Numbered from the stretch's first letter, positions 8,601-18,320 are shown. The stretch is 64,000 bases of DNA from Bacteroidales bacterium (GCA_028708845.1 JAQVXZ010000013.1:1-64000), one strand, 5' to 3'. Numbers and translations are program-made. Notes: a model not told the origin generated them from the letters alone.

Positions 8601-10873
8601 GATGTTGGAATAGGAGGATAAATATCTATTGTTGTTCCTTGACCTCCATTTCCTCTTAAATATTGAAAAGGAGGTGCACTTTCAATATTTATTATGGTTG
8701 ATGAAACTACACTTGGACAAAATTGGTATGGTTTATATGCCAATTCTACTAAATGATTCCCTGATATAGAAAATGTATGATTAATGTTTGTAACCCCAGA
8801 ATAATTTATAGTATTGTCAACTGTCCAATCGTAAACGCCAAAAGGTGTTGTTGCTAAAGTAAATGGAACACTTGTATTTATACAACTTGAATTTGGAGAA
8901 ATAATTGATGGTGCAGTTGTCGGCGGAGATACCACAGTTACGGTTATTATTGTTTCTTCAAATAGAGTTGTACAATATGAACGTTTTAGCGTTATTGTAA
9001 ATGTATTAGAACCTGCTCCTAAATTATTAACTAATAGTTTAATATTATTACTTATTTTACTCCCTTCTATTGTTGCTGCATTTTGTGGAATTACTGTCCA
9101 TTCATACAATACATTAGGACTTTGATTTGGTACTTCATTATTCATGAATTCCATAACTGAACCAGCACATGCTTGAGTTGTTTGTGGTAAATTTACATTA
9201 GCTAATGTGAATAATTGTATTTGTTGCACATATGCTGCAGAACGACAACCTAATTCTTTGTCGTAATGATAAACATTTACATCACATATATTACTTCCAA
9301 AAGTTATTGTAGCTTTATTACCTCCCACTTCTGTTGGGGTTCCTGCTGTGGTGGTTGGTTCCCATATTAAACTATATAGAGGGGAACTTGGTGTGCCGTT
9401 TAAAATTATAGAACTATTAGGACATACAGAAACAATTCCATTAGTTATTTCTGCATTTGTTGGTGCTGGTGGTGGATCCTTTACGTTAAACAAAAATTCT
9501 GCCACATTACAATAGTCTGCATGTTCTGCTGTAACTTTATATTTCCCTGCTGATGTTGGGGTATAGGTTAAACTATTTGTTAGGGTAGTATATACTTGCT
9601 GATTATTTGCATTATATACTCTCCATCTTGCACTAATGGTAGTATTGTTCAATGTAAATGTTGCGGCTTGTCCTAAGCATATATTTTCATTTTCACTACT
9701 TATTTTCAATTCAGGTTTTATTGTAATTGTCTTGGTTTGTGAGGTAAATGGTCCACATTCTAAAAAATCACACTTATATGTTGCACTTAGTTGATAGGTG
9801 CCTGGGGAGTTAAATGTAAGAAGGGTTTGATTGGCATTATCATAATGACTTTGACTTACTCCTATACTTGGTGTTATTGTCCATGTATATTCTGTACTTC
9901 CCCATAATGTTAATGAGTATAATGCTACTTCGCCTACACATGCTGTGATTTGACCTTTTATTTCTGCATTATTTGTTATTATCGGTATTTTAACTGACAT
10001 AAGTTTTGGACAAAAATTATTGCAAAGTCCTCCGTCCAAGCCTAAGACTCCATAACCACATTGTGGACTTCCCCATTGTATTGTTATTTTTGGACTATGT
10101 TGCCCTGAAATTATTTGTCCTCCTTCCACGAACCAATTATAATCACTACAATTTCCATTTAATGCTTCGTATGTAACTGTTGTATTCTCACAAGTTGTTC
10201 CATAACAAGATAATTCAAGCTTTTCACCTCCCATTATCCTTATTTCATACATTTCATCATCTTCACATCCACAATTATTAATTATCTTATGATATACTTT
10301 AGTGTCTTGCATAACATTTTCTATGGTGTAATTTTCAGAGGATGCTGTACTATAGATGCTTTCCCAATAATGTCCTGTTAAATCTGTATTACTAGTGGCA
10401 GACTCGTTAGTAAAGACTATCGTTTCTCCTAAACAAATTTCTATTACCTTTATTCCATTTTCCCATCTATAACTTGGTATAGAAGATGAGCCTATTTGCG
10501 GTTTTTCTATCAAAAAGATATCCTTTGTAGCATCACAAGTTTGTCCATTTGATGTTGTTATTTGAACTGTAACTTTTCCTACATTCCCATTACTCCAGTT
10601 TATTGTAACCGTATTTCCATTTGTACTATAACTAGATTGTCCTATTATAGTCCATTGATATAATACAGCATCGGGACTTATTGCAGAATAAATGACAGTA
10701 CTTTCTTTACAAGCCAACATTGCTTCTCCATTTTCTATTAATATATTGTCCTTTTCATCGGTCAATACACATTTTGAGTCAAAGCTACTCGTTATAAAAA
10801 CATTGCAACCTGACTGTGCATTTATAATAAATGTCATCATTATAAATGCAATAAATAATAATGTTTTTTTCAT
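5660..10873 (-). CDS. Large T9SS type A protein with Ig/PKD-like repeats (1737 aa)
   Basis: This is a predicted secreted, multi-domain surface protein. Residues 1-19 are a signal peptide (MKKTLLFIAF to IINAQ). The body is a string of ~80-100-residue Ig/PKD-like modules with paired cysteines and recurring ends such as TYQLSATYKC, GKYKVTAEHA, NYTIVGSVSDG, DYTVLATNNNGC and TYNIQLIVYEG. From about residue 1430 a distinct module begins (VDVTICNNGSNTACFD), followed by a T9SS type A sorting domain over the last ~73 residues (LYLVPNPAS to LKLIKN). No enzyme motif was seen. The gene starts the minus-strand T9SS array and is followed by a hairpin terminator. Its last ~0.95 kb is duplicated as the 313-residue gene at 2507-3448. 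Adhesion or matrix binding would fit the architecture but is inference. Confidence 0.8.
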   Translation of the reverse strand: MKKTLLFIAFIMMTFIINAQSGCNVFITSSFDSKCVLTDEKDNILIENGEAMLACKESTVIYSAISPDAVLYQWTIIGQSSYSTNGNTVTINWSNGNVGKVTVQITTSNGQTCDATKDIFLIEKPQIGSSSIPSYRWENGIKVIEICLGETIVFTNESATSNTDLTGHYWESIYSTASSENYTIENVMQDTKVYHKIINNCGCEDDEMYEIRIMGGEKLELSCYGTTCENTTVTYEALNGNCSDYNWFVEGGQIISGQHSPKITIQWGSPQCGYGVLGLDGGLCNNFCPKLMSVKIPIITNNAEIKGQITACVGEVALYSLTLWGSTEYTWTITPSIGVSQSHYDNANQTLLTFNSPGTYQLSATYKCDFLECGPFTSQTKTITIKPELKISSENENICLGQAATFTLNNTTISARWRVYNANNQQVYTTLTNSLTYTPTSAGKYKVTAEHADYCNVAEFLFNVKDPPPAPTNAEITNGIVSVCPNSSIILNGTPSSPLYSLIWEPTTTAGTPTEVGGNKATITFGSNICDVNVYHYDKELGCRSAAYVQQIQLFTLANVNLPQTTQACAGSVMEFMNNEVPNQSPNVLYEWTVIPQNAATIEGSKISNNIKLLVNNLGAGSNTFTITLKRSYCTTLFEETIITVTVVSPPTTAPSIISPNSSCINTSVPFTLATTPFGVYDWTVDNTINYSGVTNINHTFSISGNHLVELAYKPYQFCPSVVSSTIINIESAPPFQYLRGNGGQGTTIDIYPPIPTSANPNTPDYLIYWEYNGNPINGYSAGGNPAVCTETASGCASIPYMGDGEYCCRVVSYNSGCEIEHCKTVPSPTNPGVDPPCLNLPLSVVSNTLCTDQKIRIQATNPTSNTVSWSVNPPRGLISDPSSNPTDIQFNSVGNYTIVGSVSDGINCYTGTYGITVSCILDLELEYDCVNHKVIIHDKSEYLNPANVGQRTCTLTGGGQNQTLTIPAGYFDVESNVISLPTTATTYTVTISYDNCQKSKTITLSPPFTSMTIATNLSSSSPYNSCNNNPIQLQVTTQPIGSSNTINKIHWNFDDGSTVDAVGNTVYHTFANRTNPYSVTATITDANNCSNIAGAISITPHTDDFASGTLYPYSAKVCEGSARQIRFTPQTANSYQWYAPLNQTTTYYANNVFHTGDYTVLATNNNGCIKEAMANVGFNNSPTAAILCKTDYCQGDKIDLNGELGIEQGVTYDWQVDAPNGVSTNYTDPKISFTASLAGTYNIQLIVYEGTCWDITTTSIEVHQNPVAPSISFVGNQCIDQPPVVLGATAPNGESIYWSSGIHNPTADYYSPGYALAYYYEQTSGCKSQNANILIPSAPNFDALLTGCYKKCKYLLPSSLNVYNISKDYISWKWFFNSSSTTGSGNYLFSPLTLPLSGFGTYNLNVTYNNNNCSVTSPSLVIEQEDCPCEKVDLKVTPKQHIEDCRIIYEVDVTICNNGSNTACFDDLSSLISGINILGTNNFPLTVAPGDCETFDFKFEVTDPLVSFAEFQLYDKCNKCYKDFTVDIKVEIIKCADELKINKLAFRSDLSNNYVSYFDFELFLPSHPQAVFRVWTEPSQVIDYVYNSSSSTINGLAMFDYGVLSQMAANGEKVCFHVIMCKGDIFCESEICIGAKELLDIIKAGGGKSTPSKENTKEDQEGTLYLVPNPASTYVKVEGIEQDNISELLLIDMTGKNLKKVQGTNTLDIQDVLKGTYILRVINKENKVYYLKLIKN

Positions 10874-11361
10874 TATTCTTCATTGTTTTATTTTATTGAT
10901 AATATCAATTAATGATTTATTAATTGACGTTTACGTTTTTATGTGTGTTGATTTTTTTGATTATGAATAATCAAAGGGATATGTTTATATAGTTCCCAAA
11001 ATCTTTTAGGTGTCTGCACATAACAAACACCTATCGCTTAATGAATTTATTTTTGCAGAGAAAAAATATTCCTACAATATATAATACAGTGACTTTTATG
11101 CGATAAAGTGTTAACATCTTGATTTGCCTTCTATATAATTCTATTGGGCAAATATAGAAAGGAAAATATTAACACGCAAATTTTTACGAAGTAATTTTAT
11201 GAAAAATATTTTAATACTTTATGAAACCATTGCTATTACTATATCTTATAAGTATTGGAATTAATTCTAATTTGTTTTTTTAAGTTAAATTCTTACCTCA
11301 AATAACGAGTTTTGGGGTGATAAGTTAAATATAATTATCGAAATGAAGTATAAATTTACTG
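10874..11361. other. AT-rich intergenic region upstream of the 1737-aa gene
   Basis: No coding capacity was found. It contains a stem with arms AGGTGT and ACACCT at 11008-11032, and a possible minus-strand promoter motif (reverse of CAAATATA at 11149-11156, reading TATATTTG). If used, that promoter would give a long leader of ~270 nt for the T9SS gene. Otherwise nothing recognisable. Confidence 0.4.
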
Positions 11362-11499
11362 AAATCAAGTATTATTTTTCTAAGTCTTTGTTTTAAATAA
11401 GTAACCTGCCAGGTTACTATGAGTAAGGTGGCAGGTTACATATAGTAAGGTGGCACCTTACTGTTTTATTTCTTTGATTGGTGAAATTAATACTTGATT
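11362..11499. repeat. MITE-like element A with palindromic 17-mer ladder
   Basis: The element directly abuts the metG stop codon. A 40-bp leader (11362-11401) matches 38 of 40 bases at 40951-40990. Then come three 17-bp words at 11401-11417, 11423-11439 and 11445-11461, an exact 22-bp period: GTAACCTGCCAGGTTAC, GTAAGGTGGCAGGTTAC and GTAAGGTGGCACCTTAC. The first and third are perfect palindromes around one base; the middle is a hybrid of their halves. The right flank (11480-11499) is the inverse of a sequence at 40931-40950 (19 of 20). Compare the sister element at 40930-41110. Confidence 0.75.
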
Positions 11500-13554
11500 C
11501 TATTTAATTTCTGAGCCGTTAACTACATTTTGGGTAGGAGAAACGAAAACTAATTTGCCATCTAGGTCTTCTGCCATTAGAATCATACCTTGGGATTTGA
11601 TTCCTTTAAGGTCTTTGGGTGCAAGATTGACAAGAACGGAGACTTGTTTGCCTACTATATCCTTTGGATCGTAGTACTCTGCTATTCCACTAACAATTAT
11701 TCTTTGGTCAATGCCTGTATCGATTAGGAGTTTTAGGAGTTTCTTTGTCTTTGGAACTTTCTCAGCTTCAATAATTGTGCCTGTCCTTATATCCATCTTT
11801 GCAAAATCATCAAATTCTATATTATCTTTTTGAGATGATGGAACGTAGTTTGACTTTTCGTTGTCTTTCTTTGTGTCAAGGAGTTTTTGAACTTGTGCTT
11901 CAATTGTTGCATCTTCAATTCTTTCAAATAAAAGTTCTGCTTCCTCAATCTTATGTCCTTGTTTTAGGATATCATCTCTTCCTGCTTCAAACCATGGTGT
12001 TGGTCTTAGGTTTAGTGTTCTTTGGAGTTTTGCGGAGGTGAAAGGAAGGAATGGCTCACAAAGGGTTAGTAGGTTGGCACAGATTTGAAGGCTGATATTT
12101 ATTGAGGTTTCTGTGCGAGCGATATCTGTTTTATAGGTCTTCCATGGCTCGCATTCTGTTAGGTATTTATTGCCAAGGCGAGCTAGGTTCATCATTTCAG
12201 TAAGTGCTTCACGGAATTTATAATGTTCAATATTCACTCCAATTCTTTCTGGGAAGGTTTTAATTTCTTCTATTGTTTGAATATCTAATTGGTTTAGCTC
12301 TCCTCTTTTTGGAACTCTGCCTTCAAAATACTTATGTGTTAGGACTATTGTTCTATTTATGAAATTGCCAAGAATTGCTACAAGTTCGCTATTGTTTCTT
12401 GTTTGAAAGTCTTTCCAAGTGAAGTCATTATCTTTCGTCTCCGGTGCATTTGCACATAGTACATAACGAAGAACATCTTGTTTGTTTGGCATATCTTCAA
12501 GGTATTCGTGTAACCAAACAGCCCAGTTCTTAGAGGTTGAAATCTTATCGGATTCAAGGTTAAGGAATTCATTTGCTGGAATATTTTCAGGCAATATATA
12601 CGATCCCTCTGCCTTAAGCATTGCAGGGAAAATAATACAATGGAATACTATATTATCCTTTCCAATAAAATGAACTAGCTTAGTTTCTTTGTCTTTCCAC
12701 CATTTCTCCCAATCATTCGGAAGAAGCTCTTTGGTGTTTGATATATAACCTATTGGAGCATCGAACCAAACATAGAGAACCTTACCTTCTGCATCTTTGA
12801 GTGGAACTTTCACTCCCCAATCTAAGTCTCTTGTTACTGCTCTTGGGTGCAAGCCTTGGTCAATCCAACTCTTGCATTGTCCATATACATTAGGTTTCCA
12901 TTCCTTATGAGAATCTAAAATCCATTCCCTCATAAAACCTTCGTAATCATTTAGTGGCAAAAACCAATGCTTAGTTTCTTTTAAGACAGGAACTGAATCG
13001 CTTAGTGTGGATTTAGGATTAATTAAATCGTTAGCACTAAGTGATGTTCCGCAGCTTTCACACTGGTCGCCATAAGCTTTTTCGTTTCCACAATGAGGGC
13101 AAGTGCCTGTAATATATCTATCTGCTAAGAATGCCTTAGCTGTTTCGTCGTAGTATTGGTTGGAGGTTTGTTCAATAAACTTACCTTGGGAATATAGTTT
13201 TGTGAAGAAATCGGATGCTGTCTTATGATGAGTAGGGGATGAGGTGCGAGAATAAATATCGTAAGTAATACCAAAATCAATAAAGGATTGCTTAATAATA
13301 CTATGATATCTATCAACAATAACCTGAGGACTAACTCCTTCTTTTCTTGCCTTAATTGTTATCGGCACACCGTGTTCATCACTTCCGCCAATAAATATTA
13401 CATCCTCCTTCATTGAGCGAAGATAACGCACGTATATATCTGCAGGAACATAAACCCCTGCAAGGTGTCCAATATGAATAGGTCCGTTAGCATAAGGAAG
13501 GGCTGTGGTAACGGTATGGCGTTTAAATTTATTTTCTTTATCAGTATAGGTCAT
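11500..13554 (-). CDS. metG: Methionine-tRNA ligase
   Basis: Charges tRNA-Met with methionine in the cytoplasm. The class I signature HIGH is at about residues 22-25 ([11 protein letters not shown]). The zinc-binding insertion follows near residues 147-165 ([18 protein letters not shown]), and the KMSKS-type loop is KISTSK near residue 335. The C-terminal ~100 residues (from about [12 protein letters not shown]) form the tRNA-binding OB fold found in long MetRS forms. The length of 684 residues is normal for Bacteroidota. The start at 13554 gives the usual short lead into the HIGH region. It lies 12 bp downstream of a GT2 glycosyltransferase, so it is probably the last gene of a minus-strand run. 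Its 3' end touches repeat element A. Confidence 0.97.
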   Translation of the reverse strand: MTYTDKENKFKRHTVTTALPYANGPIHIGHLAGVYVPADIYVRYLRSMKEDVIFIGGSDEHGVPITIKARKEGVSPQVIVDRYHSIIKQSFIDFGITYDIYSRTSSPTHHKTASDFFTKLYSQGKFIEQTSNQYYDETAKAFLADRYITGTCPHCGNEKAYGDQCESCGTSLSANDLINPKSTLSDSVPVLKETKHWFLPLNDYEGFMREWILDSHKEWKPNVYGQCKSWIDQGLHPRAVTRDLDWGVKVPLKDAEGKVLYVWFDAPIGYISNTKELLPNDWEKWWKDKETKLVHFIGKDNIVFHCIIFPAMLKAEGSYILPENIPANEFLNLESDKISTSKNWAVWLHEYLEDMPNKQDVLRYVLCANAPETKDNDFTWKDFQTRNNSELVAILGNFINRTIVLTHKYFEGRVPKRGELNQLDIQTIEEIKTFPERIGVNIEHYKFREALTEMMNLARLGNKYLTECEPWKTYKTDIARTETSINISLQICANLLTLCEPFLPFTSAKLQRTLNLRPTPWFEAGRDDILKQGHKIEEAELLFERIEDATIEAQVQKLLDTKKDNEKSNYVPSSQKDNIEFDDFAKMDIRTGTIIEAEKVPKTKKLLKLLIDTGIDQRIIVSGIAEYYDPKDIVGKQVSVLVNLAPKDLKGIKSQGMILMAEDLDGKLVFVSPTQNVVNGSEIK

Positions 13555-13566
13555 ATTATTATGGTC

Positions 13567-14523
13567 TTAATTTTCTTTTATTAACTTGTCTTCTTCCTCT
13601 TTCTTAGAGCTTTCTTCAATAATATAGAGTGGTCTCTGTCTAACATCATTATTTATTCTACTAATATATTCTCCTATTATTCCAATTGCAATTAGCTGAA
13701 CTCCTCCAATGAAAGAGACTGAAATAATAAGGGATGCCCAACCTCTTATTGGGGGAGTGTGCATAACGTATTGAGAGATTAGAGCGTAAACAATAATGCA
13801 AAATGAAAATGCTGAAACAATAATTCCCATATTGCTTGCTATCTTCAATGGCTTTGAGGAAAACCCTGTAATACCATCAATAGCCAATTTCATAAGTTTG
13901 GAGAATGAATACCCTGTTTCTCCCATAAATCTTGCATCTCTATCGTATTCCACAAAGGTTTGCTTATATCCTATCCATGCAATTTGTCCTCTAATAAACT
14001 TATTCCTTTCTGGCATTTCTTGGAGATGTTTTATTATTACCCTATCAATTAAACGGAAATCTCCTGTGTCTAAAGGTATTTTTATATCGGTCAGTATATC
14101 TAATATTCTATAGAAAAGCTTATATGCCATCTTCTTAAAAACATTTACTCCCTTTCTTGAACTTCTTTTTGCATAAACAACCTTATAGCCTTCTTTGTAT
14201 TTTTCGTACATATCCGTAATTAGCTCAGGTGGGTCTTGCAAATCACCATCAATAATGGCAACAGCATCTCCCTTTGAGAAGTCTAAGCCAGCCGATACAG
14301 CAACTTGGTGACCGAAATTACGACTAAAACTCAAATACTTTACGTGTTCGTCCTTTTTAGCCAAGTTCTTAATCATTGAAAGAGATGAGTCTTTACTATA
14401 ATCGTTAACAAAGATAATTTCATAGTCAGAGCTAATTTGCGATAAGACCTTTGTCATTCTTTCATACATTAGAGGAATATTCCCCTCCTCGTTATAAATA
14501 GGTATTACAACTGATATGTCCAT
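13567..14523 (-). CDS. GT2-family glycosyltransferase, DPM1/GtrB-like, two membrane segments
   Basis: Predicted to transfer a sugar from a nucleotide donor to a polyprenyl phosphate at the inner membrane. The N-terminus MDISVVIPIYNEEGNI is the classic GT-A fold start; the metal-binding motif is IDGDLQDPP near residue 90. Two hydrophobic helices lie near the C-terminus (MGIIVSAFSFCIIVYALI, then a segment around GGVQLIAIGIIGEYISRI). I place the start at the ATG at 14523, because it precedes the conserved strand directly. A TTG at 14532 would add only three residues and touch the upstream stop codon. The gene is next to a GT39-type transferase, so the pair may make and use a lipid-linked sugar, for example to modify lipid A or a surface glycan. 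Substrate unknown. Confidence 0.88.
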   Translation of the reverse strand: MDISVVIPIYNEEGNIPLMYERMTKVLSQISSDYEIIFVNDYSKDSSLSMIKNLAKKDEHVKYLSFSRNFGHQVAVSAGLDFSKGDAVAIIDGDLQDPPELITDMYEKYKEGYKVVYAKRSSRKGVNVFKKMAYKLFYRILDILTDIKIPLDTGDFRLIDRVIIKHLQEMPERNKFIRGQIAWIGYKQTFVEYDRDARFMGETGYSFSKLMKLAIDGITGFSSKPLKIASNMGIIVSAFSFCIIVYALISQYVMHTPPIRGWASLIISVSFIGGVQLIAIGIIGEYISRINNDVRQRPLYIIEESSKKEEEDKLIKEN

Positions 14524-14532
14524 GTTTTTCAA

Positions 14533-16014
14533 TTATTTATTTTCTTCTTTTAATGCCGTTAATCTAACAATCTTACTTTGAACATGGTGGTATAGAACAT
14601 CGTATTCAAAAACTGATTTTATCTTTTCATCAATCTCTGGTTCATTAATTTGAACTGTTTCTCCAACCTCCAATTTATGAATATCTTTTTTTTGGTTTGC
14701 AATTCCATAATGATTCATTGCATAAAGATAGAAATAGACATCTTGTTGATTATCTTCACTAATATAAACTACTTTATCGTCGTAAGTTAATTCTTTTTTG
14801 ATTATCTTTTTCATAATCACATGTCGTGAATAATAAGGCTCATAATCACCTTCTCCTGGCTTATAGAAGTGTTTAACGACTTCTTTGTAAGGAGAAATAA
14901 AGACAGCAAGTAAAACAAATATGATTATTGTAATACCTAGTATCCTATTCTTTGTAAGGCTTAAAATCCAAGCTTGAATTGTGTTGAAAGATGTTGCAAT
15001 AATAATCGCAAGGAAAGGAAGGATAGGGAAGGCGTACCAAGTTAGTTTTGTTTTTCCAATTGTTATGACAATGAAAATAGTTAGCACAATTCCAAAAGCA
15101 AAATTACTTATTCTTCTTGATGGTTTATCTTTAACAATTAGATTGAAAACCAATGCAAAAGGTAGTAGCCAAAAGAAATAAGTGAAGAGATTATTTTTTA
15201 ATTCCCAAAAATAGAAGTCTTTATCCTGACGATGTCCCTCCAATACAGTAAGGTATCTCCCTCCAAGTTCATTTTCATAAACAGCTTTCAAATATCCATT
15301 GTCAAATATCTCTCTTCCGAAATAATAACCTCCAATTAAAAGAACGAAAGCTCCAATTCCAATATAGGTAAACTTGTTTTTAAGAAGATCAAGTAATTGT
15401 TTTCTGAAAAGAATGTAAAGAAATATAAAAGGAAGAGGTATAAGAGCTTGAACCCCTTTTGTTAGGGTGGCTAAAATTAAGAACAAGAAGAAAAGCAAAT
15501 AGTATTTCGTCTGCCTATTTTCAGTGAAAACGAATAAAGAAATAGCATAAGAGATAACAAACAATGTAAGCATAGCATCGTAATCGGCATTCCGCCCACA
15601 GTGATAGTAGAGTAGTCCTTTACTACATATTATTATAAGACTGGCATAGAATCCGACCCATGGTTTGTTTATCTTGCTAAAAAGTATAATAACTATAATA
15701 CCCAAAAACAATATAGATAGGGCAGAGGGAAGTCTTACAGCAATTTCATTAACTCCAAAAATCTTAATGCTTAGGGCTTGAGCCCAAATGGTTAAAGGTG
15801 GTTTAACGCTCCAATGGTCAGGCTGATTGTTAAATGTTACAACAAGTGGATTGCTTGACTGAGTCATTTCATAAGCCGATGCTGCCAATCTGCTTTCGTC
15901 CCAAGTCCTTAGAGGTAATGAGCCTAAGAAACCAAATAAAGGAAATAAGCTTATAAGAATAAAAGCAAGAACAAGTATATAAGTGAGTTTCTTATTAGAA
16001 AGACTTCTCTTCAT
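14533..16014 (-). CDS. GT39 (ArnT/PMT-like) membrane glycosyltransferase
   Basis: A multi-pass inner-membrane protein of 493 residues. After a first helix (residues ~11-30) there is a periplasmic loop with LRTWDESRLAA; the Asp-Glu pair is the catalytic signature of ArnT and protein O-mannosyltransferases. About ten further hydrophobic helices follow, then a soluble C-terminal tail. Members use polyprenyl-phosphate-linked sugars to glycosylate lipid A or proteins on the periplasmic side. The next gene downstream encodes a DPM1/GtrB-like enzyme that could supply the donor; the stop and the downstream start region are only ~10 bp apart. A promoter-like motif sits 35 bp upstream. The exact acceptor cannot be told from sequence. 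Confidence 0.85.
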   Translation of the reverse strand: MKRSLSNKKLTYILVLAFILISLFPLFGFLGSLPLRTWDESRLAASAYEMTQSSNPLVVTFNNQPDHWSVKPPLTIWAQALSIKIFGVNEIAVRLPSALSILFLGIIVIILFSKINKPWVGFYASLIIICSKGLLYYHCGRNADYDAMLTLFVISYAISLFVFTENRQTKYYLLFFLFLILATLTKGVQALIPLPFIFLYILFRKQLLDLLKNKFTYIGIGAFVLLIGGYYFGREIFDNGYLKAVYENELGGRYLTVLEGHRQDKDFYFWELKNNLFTYFFWLLPFALVFNLIVKDKPSRRISNFAFGIVLTIFIVITIGKTKLTWYAFPILPFLAIIIATSFNTIQAWILSLTKNRILGITIIIFVLLAVFISPYKEVVKHFYKPGEGDYEPYYSRHVIMKKIIKKELTYDDKVVYISEDNQQDVYFYLYAMNHYGIANQKKDIHKLEVGETVQINEPEIDEKIKSVFEYDVLYHHVQSKIVRLTALKEENK

Positions 16015-16048
16015 TATTATTAAATCTGATTTGTAAATTATTAACTTG

Positions 16049-16056
16049 CAAAGATA
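16049..16056 (-). promoter_or_regulatory. Bacteroidota -7 promoter motif for the glycosyltransferase/metG run
   Basis: On the minus strand this reads TATCTTTG, a full match to TAnnTTTG, 35 bases before the ATG at 16014. No clear TTTG was found at the best -33 spacing. Confidence 0.5.
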
Positions 16057-16087
16057 ATAAATAATCCCTACAACTACCTTAAATGAA

Positions 16088-16150
16088 ACGCCACTTTAGA
16101 AAATTAATACGCCGTTTCAATAAATTAAAACGGCGTTTCAGTAAATTAAT
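16088..16150. repeat. Three 21-bp tandem repeats with ACGGCGTTTC-type words
   Basis: Three units of exactly 21 bp (16088-16108, 16109-16129, 16130-16150) begin ACGCCACTTT, ACGCCGTTTC and ACGGCGTTTC and end in AAATTAAT or AAATTAAA; a fourth starts with ACGAAG at 16151. AAACGGCGTTT is a palindrome around one base. The same trailing word (GTTTCA, TAAATTAATACGAAG) occurs near 51861 and 56892. The array lies between the acyl-CoA ligase 3' end and the glycosyltransferase promoter. Confidence 0.7.
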
Positions 16151-16173
16151 ACGAAGAGTTATTATTACTAAAT

Positions 16174-17778
16174 CTACTTATATAAATATCTTTTGATTTT
16201 TAGGGTAGCTGTTTTCTCAAATTCTGTTGTTGCTTCAACAATTAGGGATAGTTTTGAGAAACGGTTAAGTTTTTCGTTAGCAGCTTTTAAGAGGTCTTTC
16301 TTTAAGTGATCGTAAGCCTTTGTAGCATCGTCCTTATAGATAATCATTTTCTTTTCTAGCTCCGCTGGGTTAAATTGAACCATAGCAACTAATTTGCCAT
16401 TTCTTTCAATAACCACGCTTTCAAGTATAAGTTTGTCTTGGTTAAGCACCATCTCAATCTCTTCAGGATATATGTTTTCTCCTGTTGACCCTACAATAAC
16501 ATTCTTCAATCTTCCTTTAACTTCGTATCGTCCTGCTTTTTCAGTTACTAAGTCACCTGTCTTAAACCAACCATCTTCTGTTAGAACTGATTCTGTAAGT
16601 TCTGGGTTCTTATAATAACCTTTCATAATATTTGGACCCTTAACCCATAATTCTCCTTCTTGGGTTTCTGGGTTTATATCCATAATCTTAGCCTCTACAT
16701 TCAAAACAGGAAATCCCATTGTTTGCCAAGAAACTTGATTAGGGTTTGCTCCAATAACCAATGGTGCAGTTTCTGTCAGTCCATATCCAATTGCATAAGG
16801 GAAATGCTTGCCAAGGCGGAGGAAAAGCTCTGTTTCTCCATCAAGTTTTGCTCCTCCAATACCAAAGAATGTTAGTCTACCTCCGAAGGTTTCATATAAC
16901 ATTTTCGAAGCTTTGCGATACATTATTCTTTTGAAAAGACTACTTGTAAGAAGTATTCTCCTCATAGCAGTTTTCTCTAGTTCTGGTTTAATAATATTCT
17001 TGTATGCCTTCTCAATAAATAGAGGTACTGTAAGTAGAGTAGTAGGTTTAACTATCTTTACACTTGTCATAAAGGTAGTTGATATAGGTAGTTTGTTGTG
17101 ATAATACATTGATGCACCTTTCATAACTCCAGTTAGAAGCCCTAAGGTGTTTTCAAATGTATGTGAAAGAGGAAGCACTGAAAGATAAACATCTTTTTCG
17201 TTTATAGGCCAAATATGATGTATCTGTAGTAGTTGTGAAGCCAAGTTGCCATGAGTTAACATTACTCCTTTGCTAAAACCAGATGTGCCTGAGGTATAAA
17301 TAATAACTGCAAGGTCCTCTGGGGTTGGTATTGTCTTAGTTCCAACTGACAAATTCTTTTTTTCGTTTATTATTTCAAGGTTATCAAGTCTTATTATTGT
17401 TTCAATATTTGAGTAAGCATCTTTATCCGTTTTTGGATTCAAACGTTCTGAAACAAAGGCAAGCTTTGCATCGGAATGGTTTATGCAATTTGTTATTTCA
17501 TCCTTAGTGAAGTCAGGCAAGAGAGGAACAACAACTGCTCCCATATCAACAATTGCAAAATAAGCAATTGCCCACGCAGGACTGTTTTCACCAAGAATAA
17601 CAACCTTATCTTGGTGACCAATACCTTTTGAAACTAATATATCCTGAACTTCTTGAACTTTCAAATAGAATTCAGAATATGTTATTGGCTTATCGCCAAC
17701 AAAAGCCATTAAAGGGTTGTTTGCAAAAGTCTTAACACTATACTGCAAAACTTCGTGCAGGGTTTTTGAATTTAACAT
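16174..17778 (-). CDS. AMP-dependent long-chain acyl-CoA synthetase
   Basis: Activates a carboxylic acid, probably a fatty acid, to acyl-AMP and then acyl-CoA. The phosphate-binding loop is YTSGTSGFSKGVMLTHGN near residue 155. The adenylate motif GYGLTETAP is near residue 330, and the hinge and C-terminal domain follow (GWFKTGDLV, then GRLKNVIVGSTGENIYPEEIE). The last residues (TLKIKRYLYK) carry the expected C-terminal lysine region. The length of 534 is typical of the shorter Bacteroidota FadD-like enzymes. The upstream neighbour is crcB, 157 bp away, so it may have its own promoter. Chain-length preference cannot be inferred. Confidence 0.9.
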   Translation of the reverse strand: MLNSKTLHEVLQYSVKTFANNPLMAFVGDKPITYSEFYLKVQEVQDILVSKGIGHQDKVVILGENSPAWAIAYFAIVDMGAVVVPLLPDFTKDEITNCINHSDAKLAFVSERLNPKTDKDAYSNIETIIRLDNLEIINEKKNLSVGTKTIPTPEDLAVIIYTSGTSGFSKGVMLTHGNLASQLLQIHHIWPINEKDVYLSVLPLSHTFENTLGLLTGVMKGASMYYHNKLPISTTFMTSVKIVKPTTLLTVPLFIEKAYKNIIKPELEKTAMRRILLTSSLFKRIMYRKASKMLYETFGGRLTFFGIGGAKLDGETELFLRLGKHFPYAIGYGLTETAPLVIGANPNQVSWQTMGFPVLNVEAKIMDINPETQEGELWVKGPNIMKGYYKNPELTESVLTEDGWFKTGDLVTEKAGRYEVKGRLKNVIVGSTGENIYPEEIEMVLNQDKLILESVVIERNGKLVAMVQFNPAELEKKMIIYKDDATKAYDHLKKDLLKAANEKLNRFSKLSLIVEATTEFEKTATLKIKRYLYK

Positions 17779-17935
17779 TTACTATGTTTTGGTTATCACT
17801 TAATTTAAGAAATATCTCGTTTACAATATTGTTAGAGTTATCTCCTAAAACTATTTAATCAACGTAATTTATGGCTTGTTTGTTTCATTTGCTGTGAAAA
17901 TAATTGCAAGCCGTTAGTATTACTTATTATTTTAT

Positions 17936-18307
17936 TTATTTAATTAGAATATAACCCAAGAATGTAAGGGCTAACCCTAATACTATACTCATTATAATAT
18001 ATGCAATTGCTTGAATGTTTTGTGAGTTTTGGAATAGTCGTAGGGTTTCAACAGAAAAGGTTGAGAATGTTGTAAAGCCACCACAAAGTCCAATAAGGAA
18101 AAAAGCTTTTATAGAATTATGGTTTAAGAATTGATACCTTTGAGCAGCACCAATCAATAAACCAATAAGTAAACATCCAGCAAGGTTAACAAAAAGAGTA
18201 GCCCAAGGAAAAGTTTGATTTGTTCTATGATAAAACAATTCGCTTATCCCGTATCTTGAAGCAGAACCAATTGCTCCTCCTAAGGCTACTAATAAATATG
18301 CTTTCAA
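17936..18307 (-). CDS. crcB: Fluoride exporter CrcB/Fluc
   Basis: A small membrane protein of 123 residues with four hydrophobic helices that forms dimeric fluoride channels in the inner membrane. The start (MKAYLLVALGGAIGSASRYG) and the motif GGFTTFSTFSVE are diagnostic. The ATG lies 13 bp after the ftcD-fchA stop codon, so it is probably co-transcribed with that gene, without any functional link being evident. No fluoride riboswitch was recognised upstream. Confidence 0.94.
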   Translation of the reverse strand: MKAYLLVALGGAIGSASRYGISELFYHRTNQTFPWATLFVNLAGCLLIGLLIGAAQRYQFLNHNSIKAFFLIGLCGGFTTFSTFSVETLRLFQNSQNIQAIAYIIMSIVLGLALTFLGYILIK

Positions 18308-18320
18308 TATATTATTATTA

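Noticed and set aside
10692-10970. 92-residue plus-strand ORF
   Set aside because: Mostly antisense to the signal-peptide region of the 1737-residue T9SS protein; hydrophobicity is a mirror of that coding strand.
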